Shown here: piece after piece, positions 1 to 7,288 of the stretch
Numbering within the stretch: position 1 is the first letter of the stretch
How the letters are laid out: each line of letters opens with the position of its first letter
Assembly: GCA_016296945.1 (NCBI GenBank)
Contig: JAEDHQ010000030.1
Span: forward strand, 1 to 19,358
Length of the DNA: 19,358 nucleotides
Direction of reading: 5' to 3'
Source of the DNA: Bacilli bacterium
GTDB lineage: Bacteria; Bacillota_I; Bacilli_A; ML615J-28; CAG-698
Notes under the pieces: generated by a model
The model's input: the letters and a program-made list of their open reading frames with translations, nothing else
The model's database searches: none
What the model was told of the DNA's origin: nothing
Position numbers and translations under genes: made by a program

Positions 1-270
1 AGTTTTGTTTCCTAATATTTGGATGTTTGTTCGTATTTCTTCATTATCATAAAACCTATTTATTGCATTTACACGTCTCTGAAAGTCTTCTGCATCACCC
101 AATCCGTATTTTTCTGCAATAAGTTTTACAAAAAGTGCATAAGGAACAGGAATATGAGGCTTTTTACTTTCTGAGGTTTTTTCATCACTTGTTTCTATTG
201 CTCCATCTTGTTTTTCATTATCTGATTTAAATGCAGCATATGTCTTTTCTTTTATTCTATCCCAAATCAT
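1..270 (-). CDS. Hypothetical protein, N-terminal 90 residues (runs off left edge)
   Basis: An ATG at 270 opens a frame that stays open for 90 codons to base 1, so the C-terminus is outside the window. A strong GGAGG lies 5 nt before the ATG, which decides the start. The protein begins MIWDRIKEKTYAAF, then has a charged, probably disordered stretch (residues ~16-38), then a more ordered part starting PHIPVPYALFVKLIAEKYGL and continuing with DAEDFQRRVNAINRFYD. There is no signal peptide or membrane segment. I do not recognise the family. It begins 15 bases after the end of the overlapping spanin-like ORFs, so it belongs to the same transcription unit and could be another late or lysis protein. 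That it is a real gene is well supported; its function is unknown. Confidence 0.8.
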   Translation of the reverse strand, partial: MIWDRIKEKTYAAFKSDNEKQDGAIETSDEKTSESKKPHIPVPYALFVKLIAEKYGLGDAEDFQRRVNAINRFYDNEEIRTNIQILGNKT

Positions 271-285
271 TTTTTCCTCCTATTT

Positions 286-651
286 TTATTTATTACTCAA
301 GATCATAGATGTTATCCCAGTACTGATAATACTCAGACTGATTGAAACTACCGCAACAGTCCTCCAATTCTTTGATTTCTGCTCTGAGTCTTTCAACTGT
401 TTCAATAATTCCTCTTGCATCTGTAATGTTTGCATCTGTTGTTTCTTTGATTCTTCCAGTAATTTCTGCGACTCTTCCAATTCTATCTGTAAGCTCTCTA
501 TTTGCATTTTCTGTTGCAATGAGTTGTTCTCTATATTCAGAGCATAATCTTCTATACTTGTAAGATTGGATTGAACTGTAGATGTTACCTGAGAATACAA
601 TACAGAATGCAACAGCAGCAATAATAAAAATAATATTCTTTTTACCTTCAT
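286..651 (-). CDS. Overprinted spanin-like membrane protein (embedded frame)
   Basis: This 121-codon ORF lies almost wholly inside the 293-658 ORF, starting 7 bases later in the +1 frame and ending 7 bases later. It begins with a convincing secretion signal: MKVKR, then a Leu-rich core to residue ~15, then SVLYSQ. Residues ~40-93 are a Gln/Glu/Leu-rich coiled coil, and residues ~97-118 (after KNW) form a second hydrophobic segment at the C-terminus. Signal, coil and C-terminal anchor together resemble a unimolecular spanin or an Rz1 partner, which would connect the two host membranes during lysis. There is no lipobox cysteine, so it is not a classical Rz1 lipoprotein. Its start is 11 nt from the shared AGAGG, within the spacing used by other genes here. 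Third-position G+C is about 39% by hand count against 26% in the other frame, as expected if it was overprinted on an older gene. It could still be a chance ORF. Confidence 0.6.
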   Translation of the reverse strand: MKVKRILFLLLLLLHSVLYSQVTSTVQSNLTSIEDYALNIENNSLQQKMQIESLQIELEESQKLLEESKKQQMQTLQMQEELLKQLKDSEQKSKNWRTVAVVSISLSIISTGITSMILSNK

Positions 652-658
652 TTTTCAT
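293..658 (-). CDS. Rz-like i-spanin candidate
   Basis: This 121-residue protein has a short basic N-terminus (MKNEGKK), one membrane segment at residues ~8-25 (IIFIIAAVAFCIVF), and a long heptad-like helical domain at ~35-98 rich in Arg, Glu, Thr and Ile. It ends in an acidic, aromatic tail with a CC pair at residues 101-102. That topology, with the N-terminus in the cytoplasmic membrane and a coiled coil in the periplasm, is that of phage Rz-type inner-membrane spanins, which fuse inner and outer membranes in the last step of lysis. AGAGG lies only 4 nt before the ATG. The gene starts 15 bases after the stop of the 158-aa membrane protein. Its low third-position G+C (about 26%, hand-counted) suggests this is the primary coding frame of the pair. 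The assignment rests on topology and context, not sequence identity. Confidence 0.7.
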   Translation of the reverse strand: MKNEGKKNIIFIIAAVAFCIVFSGNIYSSIQSYKYRRLCSEYREQLIATENANRELTDRIGRVAEITGRIKETTDANITDARGIIETVERLRAEIKELEDCCGSFNQSEYYQYWDNIYDLE

Positions 659-662
659 ATAA

Positions 663-667
663 CCTCT
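663..667 (-). promoter_or_regulatory. Shared Shine-Dalgarno for the two overlapping lysis ORFs
   Basis: AGAGG on the minus strand lies 4 nt upstream of the ATG at 658 and 11 nt upstream of the ATG at 651. No second Shine-Dalgarno precedes the inner start. Other genes here (capsid, nozzle, fibre) use spacings of 10-11 nt, so the inner start may be as well placed as the outer one, and ribosomes could choose between two frames from a single site. Confidence 0.5.
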
Positions 668-673
668 AAGAAT

Positions 674-1150
674 TTAATTCTTCTCATAAAATATTTTAAT
701 CTTGTATAACTTTTTAATAAGTTTCTCAACCTCTTCATTAAAAAAGTTCATACATTCAGGTGTTCTAAAAAAAGTATCTGTAGTATTAGTCAATACAGTT
801 GTTAGAATCTGCTCTTGTTTTAATGAAATATAAATAGGGTCATCTGTTAAATTATTTAATATAATCCATTCAACAACCTTATCGAAACATAATTCAGCTA
901 CCAATTTACCGTGGTCGTTTCTAAGTTTTTCTGGTAATTGTTCTAAAATATATTGCCTACAAGCTGTTGCTGCGTCTAGTTGTGCTCTAATAATTCTTCT
1001 TTCTGTTTCACCACTGTTGCCAATTTTAATTCCTGCTTTATTAAAAGAAAATATACCTTTCTTTATCATAACAATAATACAGATAATCAATCCAGCTGCG
1101 AATAATAAAGTAAGTGGTGTTGTTCCTAATTTACTAATAGCTTCCCACAT
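674..1150 (-). CDS. Single-pass membrane protein of the lysis region, unknown function
   Basis: The preferred start is the ATG at 1150, with AGAGGA 9 nt upstream, giving 158 residues; an in-frame TTG at 1168 overlaps that ribosome binding site and is unlikely. The protein starts MWEAISKLGTT, has one strongly hydrophobic helix at about residues 11-30 (ending in KK), then a soluble, helical, mixed-charge domain of ~125 residues. That domain includes ETERRIIRAQLDAA, a central segment with KVVEWIILNN and a Lys-rich end. I recognise no catalytic motif. It lies between the large fibre gene and the spanin-like ORFs, so a role in the envelope during lysis or in membrane docking is plausible. One membrane segment with a large soluble domain is unlike a typical small two- or three-helix holin. 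Function is inferred from position only. Confidence 0.8.
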   Translation of the reverse strand: MWEAISKLGTTPLTLLFAAGLIICIIVMIKKGIFSFNKAGIKIGNSGETERRIIRAQLDAATACRQYILEQLPEKLRNDHGKLVAELCFDKVVEWIILNNLTDDPIYISLKQEQILTTVLTNTTDTFFRTPECMNFFNEEVEKLIKKLYKIKIFYEKN

Positions 1151-1171
1151 ATATTTAAATCCTCTCAATGG

Positions 1172-1205
1172 ATTAATGCCCTAGCCTCCAATCCAGGGCA
1201 TTAAT
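1172..1205 (-). other. Perfect 11-bp hairpin between fibre and membrane-protein genes
   Basis: ATTAATGCCCT (minus strand 1205-1195) pairs perfectly with AGGGCATTAAT (1182-1172) around a 12-nt loop, GGATTGGAGGCT. It lies 8 nt after the fibre stop codon and upstream of the ribosome binding site of the next gene. Neither strand has a T-run after the stem, so it is not a canonical intrinsic terminator. It could be an mRNA stabiliser, a processing site or a weak terminator. The loop carries an SD-like GGAGG, but no start codon lies at a suitable distance. Confidence 0.6.
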
Positions 1206-1213
1206 TAATTTAA

Positions 1214-4200
1214 TTAGTTAGAAATATGTTGAATCTTTTCTGGCGTGAAACTTATACCAGTATAACCATTAATTAAACAATTATAAATGTCATTTGTGGT
1301 ATCCATAGGTATTTGACTATTGATTAAAATGTTTCCACCAAATCCAGTATTATACAACATATTATTAATGTTCATATAATTATCAATTAACGGAATTGCT
1401 ACATATTCTGTAATTAAACTTTTGCTAAAAGGCGTATTATAGAAACAGTTTCTTGCGTCAACAGCGTATGCCAGATTTATACCATTGTTTTCATATCCAC
1501 ATTGTTCATTACCTGCGGTCGAATTAAAAGCGGCGAAATTATCGTTTTTGAATGCTTCATAAAGGTTATAACCTTTATTTGCATAATATGGTACACGAAT
1601 ATGACTATTAAGGAACGCACCAGCCATATTTGAATTTCCTTCAGGTATTGGAAGGTACCAACCGTTCATATAATTGTTATAAGAAAGCTTTAAATAGCTG
1701 TTGGCATTAGCAAAAGCATAACTGTAATCTTTAATATTTTGTTTGCATGTGATTGAAGAAATTTCCATATTTGTATATGCAAATAAATAAGATATATTTG
1801 TTCGATTTAGCAAAACTGATACTTTTGAGTGATAATTATCCCACTTAGTATATTTATTATAACCAAAAGCGATATTATTATTATAAAAGCTAGAAGGTAT
1901 ATCGGTCTTAGCATATCTAAACATGCTCTTTACAATTTTGCTGTCGTCCAAATCTTCAAGATTAATGTTCAAAACAGTATAACCGTCTTCATTGGTCATA
2001 AATATTGTAGAATCGAACATGTACGAGAAATTCTTTTGAGTTTTCCATTGGTTTGGAATGGATATTCCTTTGTCTTTATTTGCTTGAATTAACGAATATG
2101 TAAACTGAGAACCGTTCAGAGGTAAATTATTCACGTACCAGTTATTGTCGCAAAAACTATCCCAATGAGGAGTTAAATAACATTTACTAAATAAACTCTT
2201 TGTACCATTATTATACACGTAAATGTTCATTTTATCTGGAAAGTTTTCTACATTATAGAATGCATTAGTTATATTGCTTCCATAAGCTTTAAATTCCTGG
2301 TTATTCGTCCATAGATTCTTTATACCATAAAAACAATATTTTTCGATATTGTAAAAACCATTACTGTTTTGTTTAAACTGACAGTTTGCCAAGTCTATTC
2401 CCTTAGCATTTACATTATAAAACATGTAATTACATATTCCGGTATTTGGCATTAAAATTCTGTTAATCATTACTGGAGAATTACTTGTTATTCTAGGGTC
2501 TTGTGTCCAAATAGTATTTGCAAACATGTATTCTCCATTAACAACATTTGGTAAATATATTCCTCGTCCAGCATTATTCTTGTTCCAGAGACCACTATTT
2601 AATACAAATGCAACATTATTAAACATGTAATTACAATTAACGGCATTTGGAAAACTAGTTAAACTATTGCTGTAGTCCTTTACAACAAAAACAGAATCAG
2701 AAAATAAATTATCGCATTCTTTTGCATTGAAAGTATAATTAAATCCAGAATATGCAGCTCCTTTACAATTATTGAACATTTTATTTGCCCACATTACATT
2801 TGGAAATTCTGGAATATCTCCAATATGTCCGCTGAATGAATCGAACATGGCGTCTGCCGTTACAACATTATCAAAAGTAGTATTTTTGGTGTCAATATAA
2901 ATACTTGAATTAGCAAACATACCATAAGCTGTTTTTAATTTTGGAATTTTTAATCCAATTGCATTACCAACATTTGAATTAGCAAAAGCATAATTTGCAA
3001 CTGTTACTCTTGGCATATTCAAATTATAGGCATTAAAATTATTAATATTGAAGAATGCATAAGAAATATTTTCGGCTAACGGAATGTTAATTGTACTGCT
3101 AAAGTTTTTAGCATTATATAATAAATTTCCACAGTTTTTTGCATATTGTAAATTTATAGGCTGGTTAAAATTATTGCATCCTTTAAAACATCCATATGCA
3201 TTTTCAATTCGAGCCAAGTTTGGCATTACGTTTAGATTTGGACAATTAACGAATAGGTTAGGAGCTCCTTCAAATGGCAGATTTACATAACTATTCAGTT
3301 TATTAAAACCTTTAAACAAATAACTAGTATTATTTCCAAAATATGGATATTTGGAATCTACACTTGAATTAGCCCTTAGCTTTAATACATTTTTTCCATT
3401 TACGTCTTGCGTATATACGTAATCCAAAACACCATTAATCGTACCTGTTACAACGTCGCCATCATTAAATCCAGAAATAATATAATCGGTATTGTTTCTT
3501 ATTTCACCAGTAAAAGTGGTACTAGAAGAATACAAGTTTCCCAAAACCAATTCAAATGGCTCATCTGACGTTGCTGTAGGATATGCTAAGGCATTAGACT
3601 CTGGATAATAAACATTTCTTAAACCTGCATTAATTCCGTCCAGCGAATTAGATATATCATTCATTGTGCCGTATAGAGAATTAACTATATTTCCAAAACC
3701 AGAAATTGCACGTAGTACAGCTCCAGCTTGTATAAGATTTGTAGAATCTTCTACTTCTGTTGCAGCATTGTGAGGTACAAATCCTTTTTTTTCTACAGAT
3801 ACATAGTCGCAGTCATTAGGTAAATCTATACTTCCTCCACCACCACCAGATATATTTGCAATTACGTCATTTACGTCATTAAATTGATTATTTATGTCAC
3901 TAAATTGATTACTTACGTCATTAAATCTATTATAAACATCATCAAGTTGATTACTAACGTTTATATTTCCTATAGAATTAAATACATTATTAAATTGGGT
4001 ATTGATATTTATAAATTGATTTTCAAGATTTCCATTTAATTCAGTAAATTGATTCTGGATATTAGAACCAAGATTAGTAATGCTGTTTAATACAGCGCCA
4101 GCTTGAATTAGATTTTTTGATTGAACGACTTCATTTTCAGAAATCATTCCTTTTGGTACGCCTTGACTTACAGATACATAATCACCGTTTGGCAAGCTAG

Positions 4201-5170
4201 CTTTTACTTCAATCGGAATTAATTTTCCATTTTTATCATATCCAACTCCATAAGAAGATTCCACAGGCTTAACATTTACGTCGATCTTGAAGTCATCTGC
4301 TTTTAAGATATTTACGTTTAAGCTATTGATTTTTGCGTAATTTGATTCGAATATATTTGCACCAAAAGAATTAGTATTGATAAAATATGAATTTATTTGA
4401 TTTATAGATGCTTCTCTAGATACAAGAACATTACCTCGTAAAACGCTGAAATTAGAATTTTCTAATAAAGAATTTCTTATAATTGAATCTTCTATGTTTA
4501 ATCCATAAGAAGTACCACCTTTTGCCGCCAAATTATGTACGGAAAAATAATTTGCATATGCATTATTTTGAACAGATAAATCATTAGTAATTATTTTCTG
4601 TGAGTTTGTATTTATTGTATTTAATTGTTCAGCACCTACAAAAGCGGCTTTTACATTTACTGCATTAACGTTAAACGAATTTAATTCTTGTCTGACGTTT
4701 AATACATTTAATTTTGAATTATTTGCTTCAATGCTTTCTGTATATATAGAAGACATACGTGCTGAACTTAAAGTTGCATTATTAATTACAACATTTTTAA
4801 TTGTAGAATTTTCTATCGAACCGTTTATAAATCGTGAATTTTCTTGAATTAAATTATTTACGGTTCTATTAAATACAACATTTTCTAACGTAGCATTATT
4901 TGAAGATAAATTATCTACTTTAAGCCCATTAACTTTTGCAAAATCTATCGTAGCATTATTTGCATTTACATTATCTGTATTAATTTGATTTGCAATGTTT
5001 GATTCAAGATTATTTAAATCCTGTCTTATAGATATATCATTTTCTTGAACATTTATTTTTAATAAATCAAGTTCGTTTTGAACTTCACTTATAGAATTTT
5101 CTAAATCATTTACTTGACTAAAATTAGGGTAGTAGTCATTTCTGATTGAACTTGTATTTTGTATAATCAT
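1214..5170 (-). CDS. Large Asn-rich head/tail fibre with BspA/DUF285-like repeats
   Basis: A 1318-residue protein starting at ATG 5170, with GGAG 11 nt upstream. In order: a coiled coil (~15-65); an Asn-rich segment of short beta-helix-like repeats such as NNATLENVVF and IENSTIKNVV (~70-290); a duplicated DYVSV...NLIQAGAVL module (~330-362 and ~455-487) separated by a heptad coil (~385-437) and a GGGGG hinge (442-446); then over 20 irregular repeats (~610-1300) of the type YMFNN, AYGMFANSS, EYMFANT, often followed by a Pro- or Asn-rich strand. The last region resembles BspA/DUF285 or Treponema-type leucine-rich repeats, which mediate surface adhesion in bacteria. It follows the capsid gene, the position of the head-fibre gene in phi29, so it may be a head fibre rather than a tail fibre. 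No enzyme motif is seen. A receptor- or surface-binding role is inferred from architecture. Confidence 0.75.
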   Translation of the reverse strand: MIIQNTSSIRNDYYPNFSQVNDLENSISEVQNELDLLKINVQENDISIRQDLNNLESNIANQINTDNVNANNATIDFAKVNGLKVDNLSSNNATLENVVFNRTVNNLIQENSRFINGSIENSTIKNVVINNATLSSARMSSIYTESIEANNSKLNVLNVRQELNSFNVNAVNVKAAFVGAEQLNTINTNSQKIITNDLSVQNNAYANYFSVHNLAAKGGTSYGLNIEDSIIRNSLLENSNFSVLRGNVLVSREASINQINSYFINTNSFGANIFESNYAKINSLNVNILKADDFKIDVNVKPVESSYGVGYDKNGKLIPIEVKASLPNGDYVSVSQGVPKGMISENEVVQSKNLIQAGAVLNSITNLGSNIQNQFTELNGNLENQFININTQFNNVFNSIGNINVSNQLDDVYNRFNDVSNQFSDINNQFNDVNDVIANISGGGGGSIDLPNDCDYVSVEKKGFVPHNAATEVEDSTNLIQAGAVLRAISGFGNIVNSLYGTMNDISNSLDGINAGLRNVYYPESNALAYPTATSDEPFELVLGNLYSSSTTFTGEIRNNTDYIISGFNDGDVVTGTINGVLDYVYTQDVNGKNVLKLRANSSVDSKYPYFGNNTSYLFKGFNKLNSYVNLPFEGAPNLFVNCPNLNVMPNLARIENAYGCFKGCNNFNQPINLQYAKNCGNLLYNAKNFSSTINIPLAENISYAFFNINNFNAYNLNMPRVTVANYAFANSNVGNAIGLKIPKLKTAYGMFANSSIYIDTKNTTFDNVVTADAMFDSFSGHIGDIPEFPNVMWANKMFNNCKGAAYSGFNYTFNAKECDNLFSDSVFVVKDYSNSLTSFPNAVNCNYMFNNVAFVLNSGLWNKNNAGRGIYLPNVVNGEYMFANTIWTQDPRITSNSPVMINRILMPNTGICNYMFYNVNAKGIDLANCQFKQNSNGFYNIEKYCFYGIKNLWTNNQEFKAYGSNITNAFYNVENFPDKMNIYVYNNGTKSLFSKCYLTPHWDSFCDNNWYVNNLPLNGSQFTYSLIQANKDKGISIPNQWKTQKNFSYMFDSTIFMTNEDGYTVLNINLEDLDDSKIVKSMFRYAKTDIPSSFYNNNIAFGYNKYTKWDNYHSKVSVLLNRTNISYLFAYTNMEISSITCKQNIKDYSYAFANANSYLKLSYNNYMNGWYLPIPEGNSNMAGAFLNSHIRVPYYANKGYNLYEAFKNDNFAAFNSTAGNEQCGYENNGINLAYAVDARNCFYNTPFSKSLITEYVAIPLIDNYMNINNMLYNTGFGGNILINSQIPMDTTNDIYNCLINGYTGISFTPEKIQHISN

Positions 5171-5188
5171 TATGTGTACTTCTCCGTT

Positions 5189-5241
5189 AAAAAAAAGCCT
5201 TTACCAGCAAGTATTTTTTTTATAATATCTGATAAAGGCTT
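5189..5241 (-). terminator. Intrinsic terminator after the capsid gene
   Basis: On the minus strand AAGCCTTTATCAG (5241-5229) pairs with CTGGTAAAGGCTT (5207-5195) in a 13-bp stem containing one G-U wobble. The loop is 21 nt. The stem runs directly into a T tract (5196-5189, two bases of which belong to the stem). This is the standard form of a rho-independent terminator. It ends just upstream of the ribosome binding site of the fibre gene, so it probably limits read-through from the highly expressed capsid gene. I see no clear promoter between it and the fibre start. Confidence 0.8.
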
Positions 5242-5272
5242 AATATGGTTTTATCTATTTAGTTAGATTAAC

Positions 5273-6661
5273 TTAGGCAGAAATTCCAACTGGATTTGCA
5301 CCATAGAATAATCCTACACCAACATTTGAAGGATTAGTTACAGCCAATGTTCCGAATAGCATTAAAGTTACATCTGAACTTGGGCCGTCAACAGAAGCAG
5401 TTCCAGACTGAACATTGATATAATCATCAATAATCAATTTATAAGGCTCGTTTTCTTTTCCGTTTCCATCTTCAGACATTGGGTCTGCTTTACCAGGGTT
5501 ATTTTCTGCAACTCCGTCAGATACTTTATCTGTATTTGTTAATGTAGCAAATTCAATTGCAGTAGAATCCAAAATGTAGAATACACCTTTTGGACAGTAT
5601 GGGTCATCGATAATGTTTTCGATATAGTTGCTAGAGAATGAAGCACTAAAATCTGCAAAACCTACAGAAGCATGTTTCTTTTCTTTTGTAGAAGTCTGTG
5701 TGAAATATGTATTTGTAGCAGCGATTTCTGCACTCATTGCAAGCCAGTCTTCGTCATTCATTACAATCATATCTGCCATAGAACCCTGTCTACGAACTTT
5801 CATCAAAAGAGCTTGAACAGCTTCTGTTTTCTTAGCAGTTGCAGAAGTTTCATTATAGAAAGCACCTGCCAATCTGTCTGCCGCAGCATTACGATTTACG
5901 CCATAAAAAGGTTTAGCAATATAAGAAGTCCAAGTAGCACCTGTACGTTTTCCTACGATTGGCAACCATCCACCTAATCCTACTGGAAGCAATGGTGAGC
6001 CAGAAGCATCGATTGAACCAGATAAACAAATTACATCTGTGGCGGCTGGAGTATAAGTTGCAGAAGGAATTACATTAACAGTAGTTCCGTTAATAGAAAT
6101 TACTTCAAGAGTTGCTTTAATAGTTGTGCTGTCTCCAGAAACAGAAGTCTTTACAACCAATTCTGAACCCACGTCTATTTTCATAATTGCGTCCATTGGC
6201 AATTCAATATCTACTGCTGTAGAAGCAGATAATGGAGTTGTAGGTGCAAAACAAAGTTCACCATATCCAGAGCCATAAAGAGATGCAGCTAATGTTTTTC
6301 TAAAACCTTCAGAAGCTGCAAACATTTTAGCTCCTGCAATTTTCATATATGCACCACGCTGTGTCTGTGAAGCTTGAACCTCTTTTGCGTTCATCGTATA
6401 AACGCTGAATACTTGTCCAGGTTCTACTGCGAATTCCACGTTTTTAGATACAGAAGCTGCGAGTGCTTTTGCTTTTGTAAAGTCACCAGCTACAGCTCCA
6501 CCTCTACCATACATTGCAGAGAAATTATAAGTTTTACCTTCAATTCTTGCTTTGTTTAATTTTTTAAGCAACGGTGAATTTCTGAACATTAAATTTTCTA
6601 CACCGTCTTTGTAATAAACTTTTAAAAGTGCTTTAATATTAGCATTTGCTGAAATAGCCAT
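5273..6661 (-). CDS. Major capsid protein
   Basis: A 462-residue protein that forms the icosahedral shell. The assignment rests on its position straight after portal and scaffold, its length, and an overall pattern I recognise from HK97-fold capsid proteins of short-tailed phages: a helical N-terminus (ANANIKALLKVYYKDGVENL), a strand region with SAMYGRGGAVAGDF, a helix-rich segment with RGAYMKIAGAKMFAASEGF (~102-121), a beta-rich insertion (~150-215), GGWLPIVGKRT (~231), a long helix around EAVQALLMKVRRQGS (~280-294) followed by MIVMNDEDWLAMS, and a beta-rich C-terminus. AGGAG lies 11 nt before the ATG and overlaps the TAG stop of the scaffold gene, suggesting translational coupling. A strong terminator follows, consistent with high expression. 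Confidence 0.88.
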   Translation of the reverse strand: MAISANANIKALLKVYYKDGVENLMFRNSPLLKKLNKARIEGKTYNFSAMYGRGGAVAGDFTKAKALAASVSKNVEFAVEPGQVFSVYTMNAKEVQASQTQRGAYMKIAGAKMFAASEGFRKTLAASLYGSGYGELCFAPTTPLSASTAVDIELPMDAIMKIDVGSELVVKTSVSGDSTTIKATLEVISINGTTVNVIPSATYTPAATDVICLSGSIDASGSPLLPVGLGGWLPIVGKRTGATWTSYIAKPFYGVNRNAAADRLAGAFYNETSATAKKTEAVQALLMKVRRQGSMADMIVMNDEDWLAMSAEIAATNTYFTQTSTKEKKHASVGFADFSASFSSNYIENIIDDPYCPKGVFYILDSTAIEFATLTNTDKVSDGVAENNPGKADPMSEDGNGKENEPYKLIIDDYINVQSGTASVDGPSSDVTLMLFGTLAVTNPSNVGVGLFYGANPVGISA

Positions 6662-6675
6662 AATTTAAATATCTC

Positions 6676-7257
6676 CTATAAATATTTTTCTAGTTCTTTT
6701 TCATAAGCTTCAACCTCTTCTGGGTTTGAAGTTTCTTCTGAATCGTCAACGATTTCATCTTCTCCTTCATTTGGGACTACTTCTTCACCGTCAACCTTTA
6801 CTTTTGTTTCACCGTCTTCATTCTTTACTTCAATTTTTGAATCTGATGAAACGCCCAATGATTCTCTAATTGCTTCCAGCTGAGAGTCAATCTGTTTAAT
6901 AAGCTCTTCTACATATGCTCCTTCTTCAGGTTTTTCACCTTCAAAAGCATTGTATTCGTCATAAGCTTTTTTCACCACGTCAAAATCTTCTCCTTCGATT
7001 GGTCTTAATTTATCATTATATCCATCGAATTTTGAGCCGTATTTTTCCGTAAAAGCATTTAAACCAGTATCATAATTGTATTGGTCTAATGCTTCTTTTG
7101 CAGGACTTATGATTTCGTCTACCATAGTAGAACTTAGCGAATCATATTGACTTTTTAAGGCTTTTACCATTTCGTCTTGTGCTTCAATTCTTTCAATTAA
7201 AGCATTAATGGCATCCCTATAAGAAGCAAGTATTTCTTTTAATTCTGCTTCGTCCAT
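6676..7257 (-). CDS. Scaffold protein
   Basis: A 193-residue, very acidic protein between portal and major capsid genes, the usual place for the scaffold that guides procapsid assembly and is then lost. Residues ~1-50 form a helical coil (ELKEILASYRDAINALIERI); the middle is helical and charged; residues ~140-165 form a short strand-like segment (KIEVKNEDGETKVKVDGEEV); the tail is Glu-rich and ends in a short helix, EKELEKYL, which could be the capsid-binding helix as in other scaffolds. AGGAG lies 9 nt before the ATG. Sequence identity to known scaffolds is not obvious; the call rests on size, charge, helicity and position. Confidence 0.8.
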   Translation of the reverse strand: MDEAELKEILASYRDAINALIERIEAQDEMVKALKSQYDSLSSTMVDEIISPAKEALDQYNYDTGLNAFTEKYGSKFDGYNDKLRPIEGEDFDVVKKAYDEYNAFEGEKPEEGAYVEELIKQIDSQLEAIRESLGVSSDSKIEVKNEDGETKVKVDGEEVVPNEGEDEIVDDSEETSNPEEVEAYEKELEKYL

Positions 7258-7288
7258 TAAAATTTTCTCCTATTATTTTATTTAGAGC

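Noticed and set aside
342..563. Plus-strand 73-codon hydrophobic ORF opposite the overlapping lysis ORFs
   Set aside because: It is the complement of coiled-coil codons in two minus-strand frames; I saw no Shine-Dalgarno for it, and no plus-strand gene is supported anywhere in the window.
1151..1168. TTG start at 1168 for the membrane protein
   Set aside because: The next in-frame ATG at 1150 has AGAGGA 9 nt upstream; the TTG overlaps that site.
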